A DNA stretch of 64,000 nucleotides from Gracilimonas sp040882225 (lineage in GTDB: Bacteria > Bacteroidota > Rhodothermia > Balneolales > Balneolaceae). The notes beneath the pieces are model-generated. The model did not search any database and was not told where the DNA came from. It saw only the letters and a list, made by a program, of their open reading frames with translations. Within the stretch, counting starts at the first letter, position 1. Every line of letters starts with the position of its first letter. Both the position numbers and the translations under genes were made by a program. Positions 27,474 through 34,978 of this stretch are shown piece by piece. The stretch spans positions 248,001 through 312,000 of the forward strand of contig JBBEBR010000014.1 of the NCBI GenBank assembly GCA_040882225.1, read 5' to 3'.

Positions 27474-28343
27474 CTACGCTGCTGATTCCGGAATGTTTAG
27501 ATCTAAACCCAAATCGTTATTTATTTTTCTTATGAAATAAGCCGAAAGCAGGGGAGATTCTTTTTCCACATTCTGATGCACAAAGAAGTACAACTTTCGT
27601 AATCCTTGTTCTTTCCAGAATTTAATCCGTTCCACCCAGTTGTCAAGGCGGGTGTAGTCGCTTTCATGATTCGCTCCCACATAGCGGATAAAAGCAACGG
27701 GTGAGGTCAGGCGCATATGCAGTAAATCACGCCGCCCGGCGGTATCGGTGATGATATTTGCGATATTATTTTCTTCAAACAGCTGATAAATCTGATTGGC
27801 AACAGCTTCATCATTAAACCAGTCAGTATGCCGAAGTTCAATCGCGAGCGGAATATCATTCGGCCAAAGTTCAATAAACTGCTGAACACGGTCAAAGTCT
27901 TTGGGTTTGAAGTCATCGCGAAGCTGAAGAAAAACCATTTCCAGTTTTTCTTCAAAAGATCTGATGCTGTGGCAGTATTCTTCGGTAACAGATTCAACAC
28001 CCTTCAGGCGTTTGTAATGGCTTATGCTGTTTACAATTTTCGGGAAGAATTTAAAATTATCAGGAGTTTTTTCTTTCCACCCGAAAACCTGATCAGGGCT
28101 GAAAATCCGGTAATGCGTGGCATTCAGTTCAATGGAATTAAACTGTCGGGAATAATACTCCAGTTCGTCTTTAGTTCCGCGCGGATAGAACCCTTTTAAA
28201 TCTTGTTTATTCCATTTGGCGCAGCCTACATAAATGTCTGTGGAATTCCCGCCGGCATTGTTTAGCACTTTAAGAGTGTCCGGGTGATCTTCGGGTAAAG
28301 TGAAATCAATATTTTCAGGATGCTTTACGCTGCCAAATTTCAT
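27474..28343 (-). CDS. DUF72 (YecE-like) domain protein
   Basis: A 289-residue protein of the DUF72 family, a TIM-barrel-like fold of unknown activity. Family signs are Y-V-G-C-A-K-W-N-K near 38-46, F-N-S-I-E-L-N-A-T-H-Y near 68-78, P-K-I-V-N-S-I-S-H near 100, F-L-Q-L-R-D-D near 138-144 and A-I-E-L-R-H-T-D-W near 167. It stands alone, and the 114-nt space to ssrA contains the promoter of the tmRNA on the other strand. Confidence 0.88.
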   Translation of the reverse strand: MKFGSVKHPENIDFTLPEDHPDTLKVLNNAGGNSTDIYVGCAKWNKQDLKGFYPRGTKDELEYYSRQFNSIELNATHYRIFSPDQVFGWKEKTPDNFKFFPKIVNSISHYKRLKGVESVTEEYCHSIRSFEEKLEMVFLQLRDDFKPKDFDRVQQFIELWPNDIPLAIELRHTDWFNDEAVANQIYQLFEENNIANIITDTAGRRDLLHMRLTSPVAFIRYVGANHESDYTRLDNWVERIKFWKEQGLRKLYFFVHQNVEKESPLLSAYFIRKINNDLGLDLNIPESAA

Positions 28344-28429
28344 AATAAAAAGGGTTTTAAGAGGTTAATCAGCAAGTATAAAGGAATTTCCAATTCATCC
28401 AAAAAACTGATATTGGATTCAACATTTCG

Positions 28430-28437
28430 TATCTTTA
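28430..28437 (+). promoter_or_regulatory. Possible -7 element of ssrA (TATCTTTA)
   Basis: TATCTTTA differs from TAnnTTTG at one base and lies 21 nt before the mature tmRNA 5' end, leaving a short 5' leader for RNase P to remove. The weak evidence is the single box and its position. Confidence 0.35.
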
Positions 28438-28457
28438 GAATAGTTCATTGACGTATT

Positions 28458-28823
28458 GGGGGTGTTTCGGATTCGACGGGTTGAGTACAATCGCAAGTTG
28501 CATGTCGAGAATGTCCAATGGATACTCGTAATAATATCCATTATGGAACAAAAGTAATTGACAATAATTACTCATACCGCTTAGCAGCTTAAACTGCTTC
28601 GCCGTTCCTCTGGTTAAGTGCCTGTCATTGCCAGACTGAACGTCATACAAGATAGGATAGCTTCAAGGTGCTTTCTGTCGCCTTGTTGTGAAACTAAAAC
28701 AGAATAGTTTGAAGTCGCTTAGTTGTTGGGCTAGGCTTCAGGCGAAATTTAAATCAGCAACTAAACATGTAGATATTTGCAGGTTTACCGATTCGGACCG
28801 GGGTTCAACTCCCCGCACCTCCA
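28458..28823 (+). ncRNA. ssrA: Transfer-messenger RNA
   Basis: The 5' end GGGGGTGTTTCGGATTCGACGG and the 3' end with T-arm GGGGTTCAACTCCCC are the tmRNA hallmarks. The acceptor stem GGGGGTG (28458-28464) pairs with CACCTCC (28816-28822; one G-U), and A28823 is the discriminator. CCA is not encoded. The tag reading frame (28554-28592, resume codon probably GTA) ends D-N-N-Y-S-Y-R-L-A-A-stop; A-L-A-A or L-A-A endings mark tagged proteins for proteolysis. Together with SmpB, tmRNA rescues stalled ribosomes. A strong terminator follows. Confidence 0.96.
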
Positions 28824-28841
28824 CTTATATTAGTTTAAAAG

Positions 28842-28872
28842 CCAGATTACTTTTAGTAGTCTGGTTTTTTTT
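28842..28872 (+). terminator. Rho-independent terminator of ssrA
   Basis: Stem CCAGATTAC/GTAGTCTGG (9 bp with one G-T) with loop TTTTA, followed by eight T, 19 nt after the mature tmRNA end. Confidence 0.9.
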
Positions 28873-28911
28873 GTTTTAGTAAGATGTATACATGCTCAGC
28901 CTTTAACCTCC

Positions 28912-28944
28912 AGACCTGACAGGTTTCAAAAACCTGTCAGGTCT
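28912..28944. repeat. REP-like palindrome, copy 1
   Basis: AGACCTGACAGGTTT-CAA-AAACCTGTCAGGTCT: perfect 15-bp arms and a 3-nt centre. It lies just past the 3' end of the RAYT gene on the side of ssrA. Confidence 0.85.
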
Positions 28945-28960
28945 TTCTTTGAAAGACTAT

Positions 28961-29596
28961 TTATTCTAAAACTGGCATATAATTTTTATGATTAAGCTCT
29001 GCATGAATAGCATCAAAATCATCATTAAACCAATTTTGTGCTTCCTCTTTAGAAATGTTAGTTGCTTTGTCTAAAACATAAGCATGCCAACTACTAAATG
29101 GCCAATCCGCCGGATGATCAACAAATCCATGATGGACAGGATTATTATGGATATAGGCAATTAGGTGGGTATAGTAAGTTTGCGAATTAATACTTTTGCG
29201 GTTGAATGGCCGCTTGAAAAGAGAACCTTTTCTGTTATGAGATTTATTAAATGATTTTGTATAACTATTAAAGAGGTTACTGAACTGCTTGGATATCAGG
29301 CCTGACAGGTTTCTAACACCTGCCAGGTCTGCACGGCCATTAGATGTTGTTTCATTTTGTCGCTTTTTCAGGTGTTTCAAGACCACCGTTTCTTCTTTCA
29401 ACCTTACCATTAAATGAAAATGATTAGGCATCAGGCAATAAGCAAATGTATCAGCAATGGGATGTATATAGTAAATATACTTCTCCAAAAAGTAGTTATA
29501 GTTTTCTCTGTTGCGAAAGAGGTTTTCATCACCATTTGCATGAGACCAGATGTGATATACTTTACCCGGCTGTAATTGTATTTTCGATTTAGACAT
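28961..29596 (-). CDS. REP-associated tyrosine transposase (RAYT, IS200/IS605-like Y1 family)
   Basis: A 211-residue single-strand transposase. The HUH metal site is visible as C-L-M-P-N-H-F-H-L-M-V near residues 54-64. The second conserved block Y-I-H-N-N-P-V-H-H-G-F-V (~147-158) and the W-P-F-S-S-W-H-A-Y that follows are the RAYT/Transposase_17 signature. In other bacteria RAYTs move REP palindromes. Here the same palindrome lies on both sides of the gene (28912-28944 and 29667-29699) and a third copy is inside it, translated as A-D-L-A-G-V-R-N-L-S-G-L near residues 91-102. The gene has no IS ends of its own, as expected for a domesticated RAYT. Confidence 0.9.
   Translation of the reverse strand: MSKSKIQLQPGKVYHIWSHANGDENLFRNRENYNYFLEKYIYYIHPIADTFAYCLMPNHFHLMVRLKEETVVLKHLKKRQNETTSNGRADLAGVRNLSGLISKQFSNLFNSYTKSFNKSHNRKGSLFKRPFNRKSINSQTYYTHLIAYIHNNPVHHGFVDHPADWPFSSWHAYVLDKATNISKEEAQNWFNDDFDAIHAELNHKNYMPVLE
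29298..29330. repeat. REP-like palindrome inside the RAYT gene, copy 2
   Basis: AGGCCTGACAGGTTTCTAACACCTGCCAGGTCT, with three changes from the consensus. It lies in the RAYT coding sequence without breaking the frame (33 nt = 11 codons), between the HUH block and the C-terminal block. Confidence 0.75.
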
Positions 29597-29653
29597 GGCT
29601 ATTAATTAATTCATTTTCTTTATAAGAGCTACGAAAATGAAATTCCTTACAAA

Positions 29654-29712
29654 ATTCTTCCATCTCAGACCTGACAGGTTTTTAAAACCTGTCAGGTCTG
29701 AGATGGAAGAAT
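29654..29712. repeat. Extended REP-like palindrome, copy 3
   Basis: The core AGACCTGACAGG…CCTGTCAGGTCT (29667-29699) is extended on both sides by perfectly complementary sequence, giving two 29-bp arms around one central T. It lies 58 nt upstream of the RAYT start. Confidence 0.85.
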
Positions 29713-29775
29713 ATGTACAGGTTTACCGACTCTGCCTACACCCGGATCAGTGGTATAGTGGAAAATATATCAGTT

Positions 29776-29996
29776 TAGCTTTTAAACCTGAGTTCGATTC
29801 TTAAAAATCACTTTCAGAAGTGAACAAGCTTATTTTGGAGAACCTGCGAGCGTCCGAAGGCTCTCGAAGCGTTCTGCCAAAGGCATGGCCTTGCCAGGGC
29901 GCAACGCTCGCAGGACTTTCAGGCGCTTCGAGGTTGCTTAGAGTGCTACCATCCGTTTATTTTAACAGATTTTAGAATCGAACTCAGCTTTTAACT
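29776..29996. repeat. MITE-like element with terminal inverted repeats and nested hairpins
   Basis: The left end has CTGAGTTCGATTCTTAAAAATC at 29788 and the right end GATTTTAGAATCGAACTCAG at 29968-29987, which are complementary apart from a 2-nt gap. Inside are two more inverted pairs, CCTGCGAGCGT/ACGCTCGCAGG and CTCGAAGCG/CGCTTCGAG, in interleaved order. No coding frame is present. It appears once in the window, so calling it mobile is inference. Confidence 0.5.
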
Positions 29997-30074
29997 TTGA
30001 TATCTGATGTAAATTCTGCTTCTTCTATTCATAACTAGATTTCGGAGTAGTTTTCTAGTGTAATTTATAATCTC

Positions 30075-30125
30075 TGCGCCGTCCCCCAATTCTCGGGACA
30101 AGACTTTGCGCACCGCCCGTTATGC
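30075..30125 (+). other. Attachment-site-like hairpin before 30146 gene
   Basis: TGCGC and GTCCC (30075-30085) pair with GGGAC and GCGCA (30095-30112), and CCGCCCGTTATGC follows. The last part recalls the GTTRRRY end of integron attC sites, but the expected complementary left end is not convincing. Confidence 0.2.
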
Positions 30126-30145
30126 AAATTTGAGTTAGATCATAC

Positions 30146-30886
30146 ATGTCACATCGCATTCTTTTTATTGTTGGAATATTTTTAGCTGGCTCTATGTTGA
30201 AACCGCAAACTTTACAAGCGCAAAGCCCTTTCTTTGATGACATCCAAATTGGTGCTTCACTAAATTATAGCACCTTACACTATGATTCTGATCTTGCGTC
30301 ACTTAATGACCTAATCCAGTATGATTATGGGAATCAAATTCACGCCTATTTATCATCCAAATTATCGAAAAATCTGTCTCTTCAAACTGGTGTCGAGTTT
30401 TTATTGTTCAAGTATAATTTTCAGAATTCCTCATCCAAAATACTGGTTGCAGATAATTCACCGGAAGGTTATTCAGAAACTACCGCCTTTTACTCCATGA
30501 TTGGACAACCCATTACCTACTATATTGGCCTTCCGGTTTTGCTGAAATACAAGCTTCACACTTCTTCCCCTATGTATCTGATAACAGGGCCAAAACTGTA
30601 TAAAAAAATTGGCTATTCTAACAGTACAAGCCAAGTACATATACTTAATTCAGAGACTAACGAAAAAGAGCTTTTATTTGAGAGTGAATATGATGTTCCT
30701 CAACGTGCAAACTCACTTAAGATATCATATACAGTTGGAATTGGATATCAATTTTCAACAATTCCTATAAATACTGAGGTCAAGGTAAACCATTCCATAA
30801 CTCCCTATAGAAGTGGTAATAGTTCTGTTTCTTCTTGGTATAGAGGTTTTGCCATTACATTGCTTTATCGATTCGAAAATCAATGA
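30146..30886 (+). CDS. Outer-membrane beta-barrel protein (PorT-like), unknown function
   Basis: A 246-residue protein with a signal peptide (ends L-Q-A-Q near 26) and the outline of an 8-stranded barrel: I-Q-I-G-A-S-L-N-Y-S near 33-42, the strand pairs separated by short turns, and a last strand R-G-F-A-I-T-L-L-Y-R-F. It is like many OMP_b-brl_2 proteins of Bacteroidota. The next gene overlaps it by four bases. It is in the accessory region, and the AT-rich sequence suggests that it was acquired. Confidence 0.6.
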   Translation: MSHRILFIVGIFLAGSMLKPQTLQAQSPFFDDIQIGASLNYSTLHYDSDLASLNDLIQYDYGNQIHAYLSSKLSKNLSLQTGVEFLLFKYNFQNSSSKILVADNSPEGYSETTAFYSMIGQPITYYIGLPVLLKYKLHTSSPMYLITGPKLYKKIGYSNSTSQVHILNSETNEKELLFESEYDVPQRANSLKISYTVGIGYQFSTIPINTEVKVNHSITPYRSGNSSVSSWYRGFAITLLYRFENQ

Positions 30887-31524
30887 AAATAATTTCCACT
30901 ATTGTAATTCTTCTTTGGTCGTTTTTATTTGCGTACGGAACAAAAGATGATGACCGGTATATTTTCTTCCTTCACAATCGATTTTTAGAAGAACACGAAT
31001 TGAATGAATTGCATCCCGAATACGGGCGGACTGAATACAATGAGATTATTGCCGAATTTGAAAAAAGCGGACTAAAAGTTATCAGCGAAATAAGAAACGG
31101 AAACGTTAATGCGAGAGAATATGCAATCGGAATTGTACATCAAATTGACAGCTTAATAAAAAGCGGAACCGAACCGGGAAATATAACAATCGTTGGAACT
31201 TCAAAAGGAGGATATATCGCCCAATACGTTTCTACTTTGGCGAATAATCCTGACTTGAATTTTGTTTTTATCGCAAGTTTCAGGAACAGTGATGTTCAAA
31301 ATATACCCGAAATTAATTTTTGTGGTAACATCCTAACTATCTATGAAAAAACTGACCCCTTCGGAGTTTCGGCCTTAGAACGAAATGAGACTTCAAGCTG
31401 TGAAATCAAGCGTTTTAAGGAAATAGAATTGAACACGGGTATGAGACACGGATTTTTATTCAAACCTTTAAAAGAATGGATTGAACCAACTATCAAATGG
31501 GCGATTAGTGATAGCGGGGAATAA
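30883..31524 (+). CDS. Exported alpha/beta hydrolase-like protein
   Basis: A 213-residue protein with an N-terminal export signal. It has an alpha/beta hydrolase nucleophile elbow G-T-S-K-G-G-Y near residues 106-112 (G-x-S-x-G), an acid candidate in Y-E-K-T-D near 154 and a histidine in M-R-H-G-F near 188-192. The pattern is that of a small serine hydrolase/esterase. It overlaps the beta-barrel gene by four bases (ATGA), so the two are probably one unit. The substrate is unknown. Confidence 0.65.
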   Translation: MKIISTIVILLWSFLFAYGTKDDDRYIFFLHNRFLEEHELNELHPEYGRTEYNEIIAEFEKSGLKVISEIRNGNVNAREYAIGIVHQIDSLIKSGTEPGNITIVGTSKGGYIAQYVSTLANNPDLNFVFIASFRNSDVQNIPEINFCGNILTIYEKTDPFGVSALERNETSSCEIKRFKEIELNTGMRHGFLFKPLKEWIEPTIKWAISDSGE

Positions 31525-31575
31525 ACCCTGGCAGCTATGGTATTGGTATTATAATAGACCCCGGATTACCATTCT

Positions 31576-32280
31576 TTATTTCAGCAATGAATTGAAATAG
31601 GCCGGAATCTTGGTTTCAAAAGTCATTCGTTCTTTGGTAACCGGATGATTTATTGAAAGTGTTGCTGCATGTAGACAAAGTCGCCTAATGCCTTTTTCTT
31701 TCTCTCCATACATTTTATCGCCAACAACAGGGTGACCTGCTTCGGAAAAATGGACACGAATTTGATTTTTGCGGCCTGTTAAAAGATTCACCTCAATCAA
31801 ACTATACTTATCCGATTCTTTAAGAACCTTGTATTCTGTTTTCGAAAGTTTACCGGCTTTTGAATCATCTACTGAATATACCCGATATATCGCATTCTGT
31901 GTAAGATAGGAGCTTAGCACATCTTCCTTCTTTTCAATTTGTCCATTTATAACGGTGTAATAGGTTTTGGTTGCTTTCTTCCAATTTTCCTGCAAGTATT
32001 TTTTCGATGGTTCGTTCTTGGCAAAAATTAAAATTCCTGAGGTGTCTTTATCTAACCTGTGTACAATAAACACGCTCTTTTTTGATTTAGGATTTCCCTT
32101 TCGGACATACTCATTGAGCAAAGCAGCAACGGTATTTACCCTTTCTTTGTCGTTTTCGACGGTTAACAAGCCATGAATTTTTTCAACCACAATGATATCA
32201 TAGTCTTCATACAAAATAGTAAGGCCTTTGGGATGAAACCTTTTTGGAGATCCTTTAAATTTTTTTCGTTGATCTTTCAT
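31576..32280 (-). CDS. RluA family RNA pseudouridine synthase
   Basis: A 234-residue enzyme. The catalytic motif H-R-L-D-K-D-T-S-G-I-L-I-F-A-K (about 74-88) holds the aspartate that isomerises uridine in RNA. R-K-N-Q-I-R-V-H-F-S-E-A-G-H-P-V-V-G-D near 170-188 and R-L-C-L-H-A near 200 complete the RluA fold. No S4 domain precedes it, so it belongs to the short RluA/RluC-like class; its target (rRNA or tRNA) cannot be told. It is the one housekeeping-type gene within the accessory stretch. Confidence 0.9.
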   Translation of the reverse strand: MKDQRKKFKGSPKRFHPKGLTILYEDYDIIVVEKIHGLLTVENDKERVNTVAALLNEYVRKGNPKSKKSVFIVHRLDKDTSGILIFAKNEPSKKYLQENWKKATKTYYTVINGQIEKKEDVLSSYLTQNAIYRVYSVDDSKAGKLSKTEYKVLKESDKYSLIEVNLLTGRKNQIRVHFSEAGHPVVGDKMYGEKEKGIRRLCLHAATLSINHPVTKERMTFETKIPAYFNSLLK

Positions 32281-32320
32281 TACTTAGAGTAGGAAATTTT
32301 GAGTTGGAAAAAAGCTTAAC

Positions 32321-32361
32321 CTCCAGACCTGACAGGTTTTAAAAACCTGTCAGGTCTGGAG
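32321..32361. repeat. REP-like palindrome, copy 4
   Basis: CTCCAGACCTGACAGGTTTT-A-AAAACCTGTCAGGTCTGGAG: perfect 20-bp arms, located between the divergent pseudouridine synthase and the HTH gene. Confidence 0.85.
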
Positions 32362-32399
32362 TGTTTCCTAATATGATATATAGGATCTATTTTTAATTT

Positions 32400-33053
32400 A
32401 TGGGCTTAAATGAATCTCAAATAAAAATTATGAAAGCAGCTGTTGTTGAAAAATATGATAATATGAACCTTGGTGAGAAACTTAGCACTAAACGGAAAAA
32501 TCGTGGATATTCTCAGGAATTGCTTGCAGAACATTCCGGTATCTCTTTGAGAACAATACAAAGAATTGAAAATAATTTAGTTACTCCAAGACCTTACACT
32601 TTAAAAGCCATAGCCGATGCATTAGAAATAGATCTTGAGGAATTATGTATTGAACATAATATTTATTCGGATGACATTTTAAATGAGAGTTATTTATCAA
32701 AAATCAGCCTAATAAATTCTTCAGCATTTGCAGGTATATTAATACCCTTTTTTAACATATTGCTTCCGGTAATCTTATGGAAATTTAATCACAATAACCC
32801 GTTGATAAATGAAAAAGGGAAGCGGATTATTAGTTTTCAAATACTTTGGACACTACTTACTTTAATCATCGTTGTTCTAAGCCATCTTGCACACTACAAA
32901 ATCATGGGTGAATTTGTAGTTGGTCGTATCCCATTTGCTCTGTTGGTGTATGTTCTACTACTTTTTGGTAACATATTTGTTATTATTAAAAACGCAATAC
33001 AATTAAAGAATAAACAAACTAACATTTATTCTTTTATCCCTATTATTTTCTAA
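32400..33053 (+). CDS. XRE-type HTH protein with C-terminal membrane helices
   Basis: A 217-residue protein: XRE helix-turn-helix at about 22-77 (R-G-Y-S-Q-E-L-L-A-E-H-S-G-I-S, then L-R-T-I-Q-R-I-E-N) followed by three to four hydrophobic helices (about 105-210) of the DUF4870 kind. Several in-frame ATGs exist (32400, 32430, 32463); the last would start M-N-L-G-E-K-L, just before the HTH. It could sense membrane state and control a nearby gene, but no operator or partner can be seen. Confidence 0.75.
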   Translation: MGLNESQIKIMKAAVVEKYDNMNLGEKLSTKRKNRGYSQELLAEHSGISLRTIQRIENNLVTPRPYTLKAIADALEIDLEELCIEHNIYSDDILNESYLSKISLINSSAFAGILIPFFNILLPVILWKFNHNNPLINEKGKRIISFQILWTLLTLIIVVLSHLAHYKIMGEFVVGRIPFALLVYVLLLFGNIFVIIKNAIQLKNKQTNIYSFIPIIF

Positions 33054-33160
33054 GCTGTTTTAGCATATGTCATATAAACGACGCATAAATGTCGGTGCAT
33101 TAAAGCTTTATTTGAGATTATTTTGATGGAATTCAATCACATAAGATAATTCCTTAAAAA

Positions 33161-33970
33161 ATGAAAAAAATAGTTTTGACAGCACTAATAGCCATAGTTA
33201 TAACAACTATATCTGTCTTTCATGTCTTCAAGTTTATTGTAGAAATGGACGAACCGGTGGCCGATATACAAGAAGAGATAGATTCAAGAATTTTAGCGGA
33301 AAAACGTGAACTTTTAATTCATCTTCCTGTTGAATACGACCCTTCTCAAAGCTATCCAGTTATGTATGTTTTAGACGGATCATCTCAAGATTTTCGTATT
33401 GCCAGTATTGCTAAAACTTTAAATCGAGCCGAAATCGTGGAAAAAATGATTATTGTTGGAATTCCCAACATTGATCGAAACCGAGATTTAACACCACATT
33501 ATATTCTTCAAGACACCGATGGAGAAGTCTTTGGCAAAGGAGATGAATTTCTGAATTTTATTTCAAATGAAGTAATTCCGTTCATTGAGTCGAAGTACCC
33601 GGTAAATAAATATCGAATGCTAACCGGGCATTCACGCGCAGGTCTTTTCACCTTCTACGCATACCTTGAACAACCGGAATTATTCGATGCTTTATTTTGC
33701 TTTAGTCCGGCTTTTTGGAGAGATGACTCAATCATATTAGAAAAGACACAAACGTTCTATTCTTCAATTAGAAAAGAAAAACCATTCATTTTCATGAGTC
33801 TTGGAACCGAAGAAAATGACAAAATGAGAAAGGCATATAGTGCCATAACTAACTTATTAGATGGCAGAATGGTTGAAAACGTAGTTCACACTTTCACACC
33901 TGAGGCAAATCATAGTAACAACCTTTTTTATTCTTCCCCGATGGCTTTAAAGAGCTGGGCTTTAAGATAA
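33161..33970 (+). CDS. Alpha/beta hydrolase, esterase (Fes/IroE-like) family
   Basis: A 269-residue protein with one N-terminal membrane or signal helix (about 4-25) and an esterase-D-like domain: P-V-M-Y-V-L-D-G near residue 66, the nucleophile elbow G-H-S-R-A-G near 155-160, and a histidine in P-E-A-N-H-S-N-N near the C-terminus. Related enzymes hydrolyse siderophore esters or S-formylglutathione; the substrate here is not shown by context. It stands alone with its own RBS-poor start in the AT-rich region. Confidence 0.75.
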   Translation: MKKIVLTALIAIVITTISVFHVFKFIVEMDEPVADIQEEIDSRILAEKRELLIHLPVEYDPSQSYPVMYVLDGSSQDFRIASIAKTLNRAEIVEKMIIVGIPNIDRNRDLTPHYILQDTDGEVFGKGDEFLNFISNEVIPFIESKYPVNKYRMLTGHSRAGLFTFYAYLEQPELFDALFCFSPAFWRDDSIILEKTQTFYSSIRKEKPFIFMSLGTEENDKMRKAYSAITNLLDGRMVENVVHTFTPEANHSNNLFYSSPMALKSWALR

Positions 33971-34009
33971 TTTCTAATTCATAAGCCAGAGTTTGAATTA
34001 TGGTTACAC

Positions 34010-34127
34010 CTCGTCACAAAGCTCCGGCTTTGTGACGCCATCGTGGAAGCTCCAGCTTCCAGTCTTTCTTTCCACGGGAAGCTGGAGCTTCCAAGACTTC
34101 ATTACGAAGGAGGACCTTCGTAACGAG
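34010..34127. repeat. 118-bp multi-hairpin repeat, copy 1
   Basis: Starts CTCGTCAC and ends GTAACGAG (inverted ends). Four small hairpins are inside: CACAAAGC-TCCG-GCTTTGTG, two GGAAGCT-CC/GG-AGCTTCC and CGAAGG-AGGA-CCTTCG. It is about 96% identical to 45578-45695 in the same orientation. An open frame through it is a by-product. Confidence 0.88.
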
Positions 34128-34130
34128 TAA

Positions 34131-34482
34131 AGTGCATCAACATCTGCTTCGGGACGAGGAAAAACTACAGACCTGCTAAGCTGGAATGAGATAAAATTTG
34201 AGGCAGCGTCTCTATAGGAAAGCAAATATTACCTGTTATAGGCTGGACGGGCATAGTATTCAATGGGTGATTATTTATGTAAGTTTAGTAATAACAATAT
34301 AAATCTTTGTAATAGATTTGTAAAATCTTCATCTAAGAATAGATTCTTTTTGTAATAGTTGTCATTTGTTATTTACTTTCGAAACGTAAGGAAATAAAAA
34401 ACCTGCATGCTCCTAACATGCAGGCCTTAGATATGTCGGAGGATCTGATTAAAGCTTTGATAAAGTTTTTTCAGGTCCTTTT
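34131..34482. other. Gap between the 118-bp repeat and the 138-aa gene
   Basis: About 350 bp with no coding frame I trust. It holds the terminator of the 34483-34899 gene (34394-34424) and otherwise AT-rich sequence without repeats of the other families. Confidence 0.4.
34394..34424 (-). terminator. Rho-independent terminator of the 138-aa gene
   Basis: On the minus strand, CCTGCATG/CATGCAGG (8 bp, 7-nt loop) is followed by TTTTTTATTT. It lies ~60 nt after the stop codon of the gene at 34483-34899. Confidence 0.85.
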
Positions 34483-34899
34483 TTATGATTCACCAGTTCC
34501 CTGGCTATCTTCTTGTTCACCATTCTCAAGGTACTGCCCGGGGTTATGAGTAACATGAGGTTTAGAAGAATTATGTGCTTCGCTTTTTCTAACGCCGCCC
34601 ACCATCTCGTACTCAATGGAATCTCTCCCATAATTTAAGATGATGCCTTTGAAAACGCGCTCGTTTGCGTCGTTTAGCTCGCGCTCCAGCCTCACAATCT
34701 TATCACGCTGTTGATCAAGATTAGCTATCATAGAATTGTATCTATTCAGCTCCTCCTGGGCATAGGTGATTAGGTCGTTATAGCTTTGCATCGAGAAGCC
34801 TGGTCCTAATTCCAGGTTTTCATCAATGTTTATGAGAGCGTTATGTCGCATTTCTGCGGTTTCCAGTGGTTTTGAACGTGTTTTACGTAAACGTGCCAT
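34483..34899 (-). CDS. Conserved hypothetical protein with coiled coil and Y-E-M-V-G-G-V-R-K-S-E motif
   Basis: A 138-residue cytoplasmic protein starting M-A-R-L-R-K-T-R-S-K-P. Residues ~20-80 form a likely coiled coil (heptads around D-L-I-T-Y-A-Q-E-E-L-N-R-Y-N), then comes I-E-Y-E-M-V-G-G-V-R-K-S-E near 94-106, and the last 35 residues are polar and probably disordered. I recall similar small proteins with this motif in other bacteria but know of no function. Supporting a real gene are a strong terminator, an isolated position and the absence of a competing frame. Upstream lie the 21-nt repeat array and the DnaA boxes. Confidence 0.7.
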   Translation of the reverse strand: MARLRKTRSKPLETAEMRHNALINIDENLELGPGFSMQSYNDLITYAQEELNRYNSMIANLDQQRDKIVRLERELNDANERVFKGIILNYGRDSIEYEMVGGVRKSEAHNSSKPHVTHNPGQYLENGEQEDSQGTGES

Positions 34900-34978
34900 T
34901 TGATTTATATGGTTCGTTATGGGTGCTCCGATTTTATATACCGGCCGGAGATTTAAACCGGATATTCTTTACCGCTCT

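Larger units (their letters stand above)
29597..30145. other. Non-coding stretch between RAYT and beta-barrel gene
   Basis: 549 bp without a credible gene. From left to right it holds the 59-nt palindrome (29654-29712), a stretch that resembles a tRNA remnant, a ~220-bp element with terminal inverted repeats (29776-29996) and an attC-like hairpin before the next gene (30075-30125). It is mostly a patchwork of repeats. Confidence 0.5.

Noticed and set aside
28435..28650. 71-aa open frame opposite to ssrA
   Set aside because: It lies entirely within the promoter and 5' half of the tmRNA gene.
29735..29815. tRNA gene or tRNA-Lys pseudogene
   Set aside because: A D-arm-like GTGGTATAGTGG and a T-arm-like GAGTTCGATTC are present, but the acceptor ends do not pair and one of the arms is the terminal repeat of the MITE-like element.
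34004..34225. 73-aa open frame on the minus strand
   Set aside because: It reads through the 118-bp hairpin repeat; a very similar frame occurs in the second copy at 45566-45850, so it is a by-product of the repeat.
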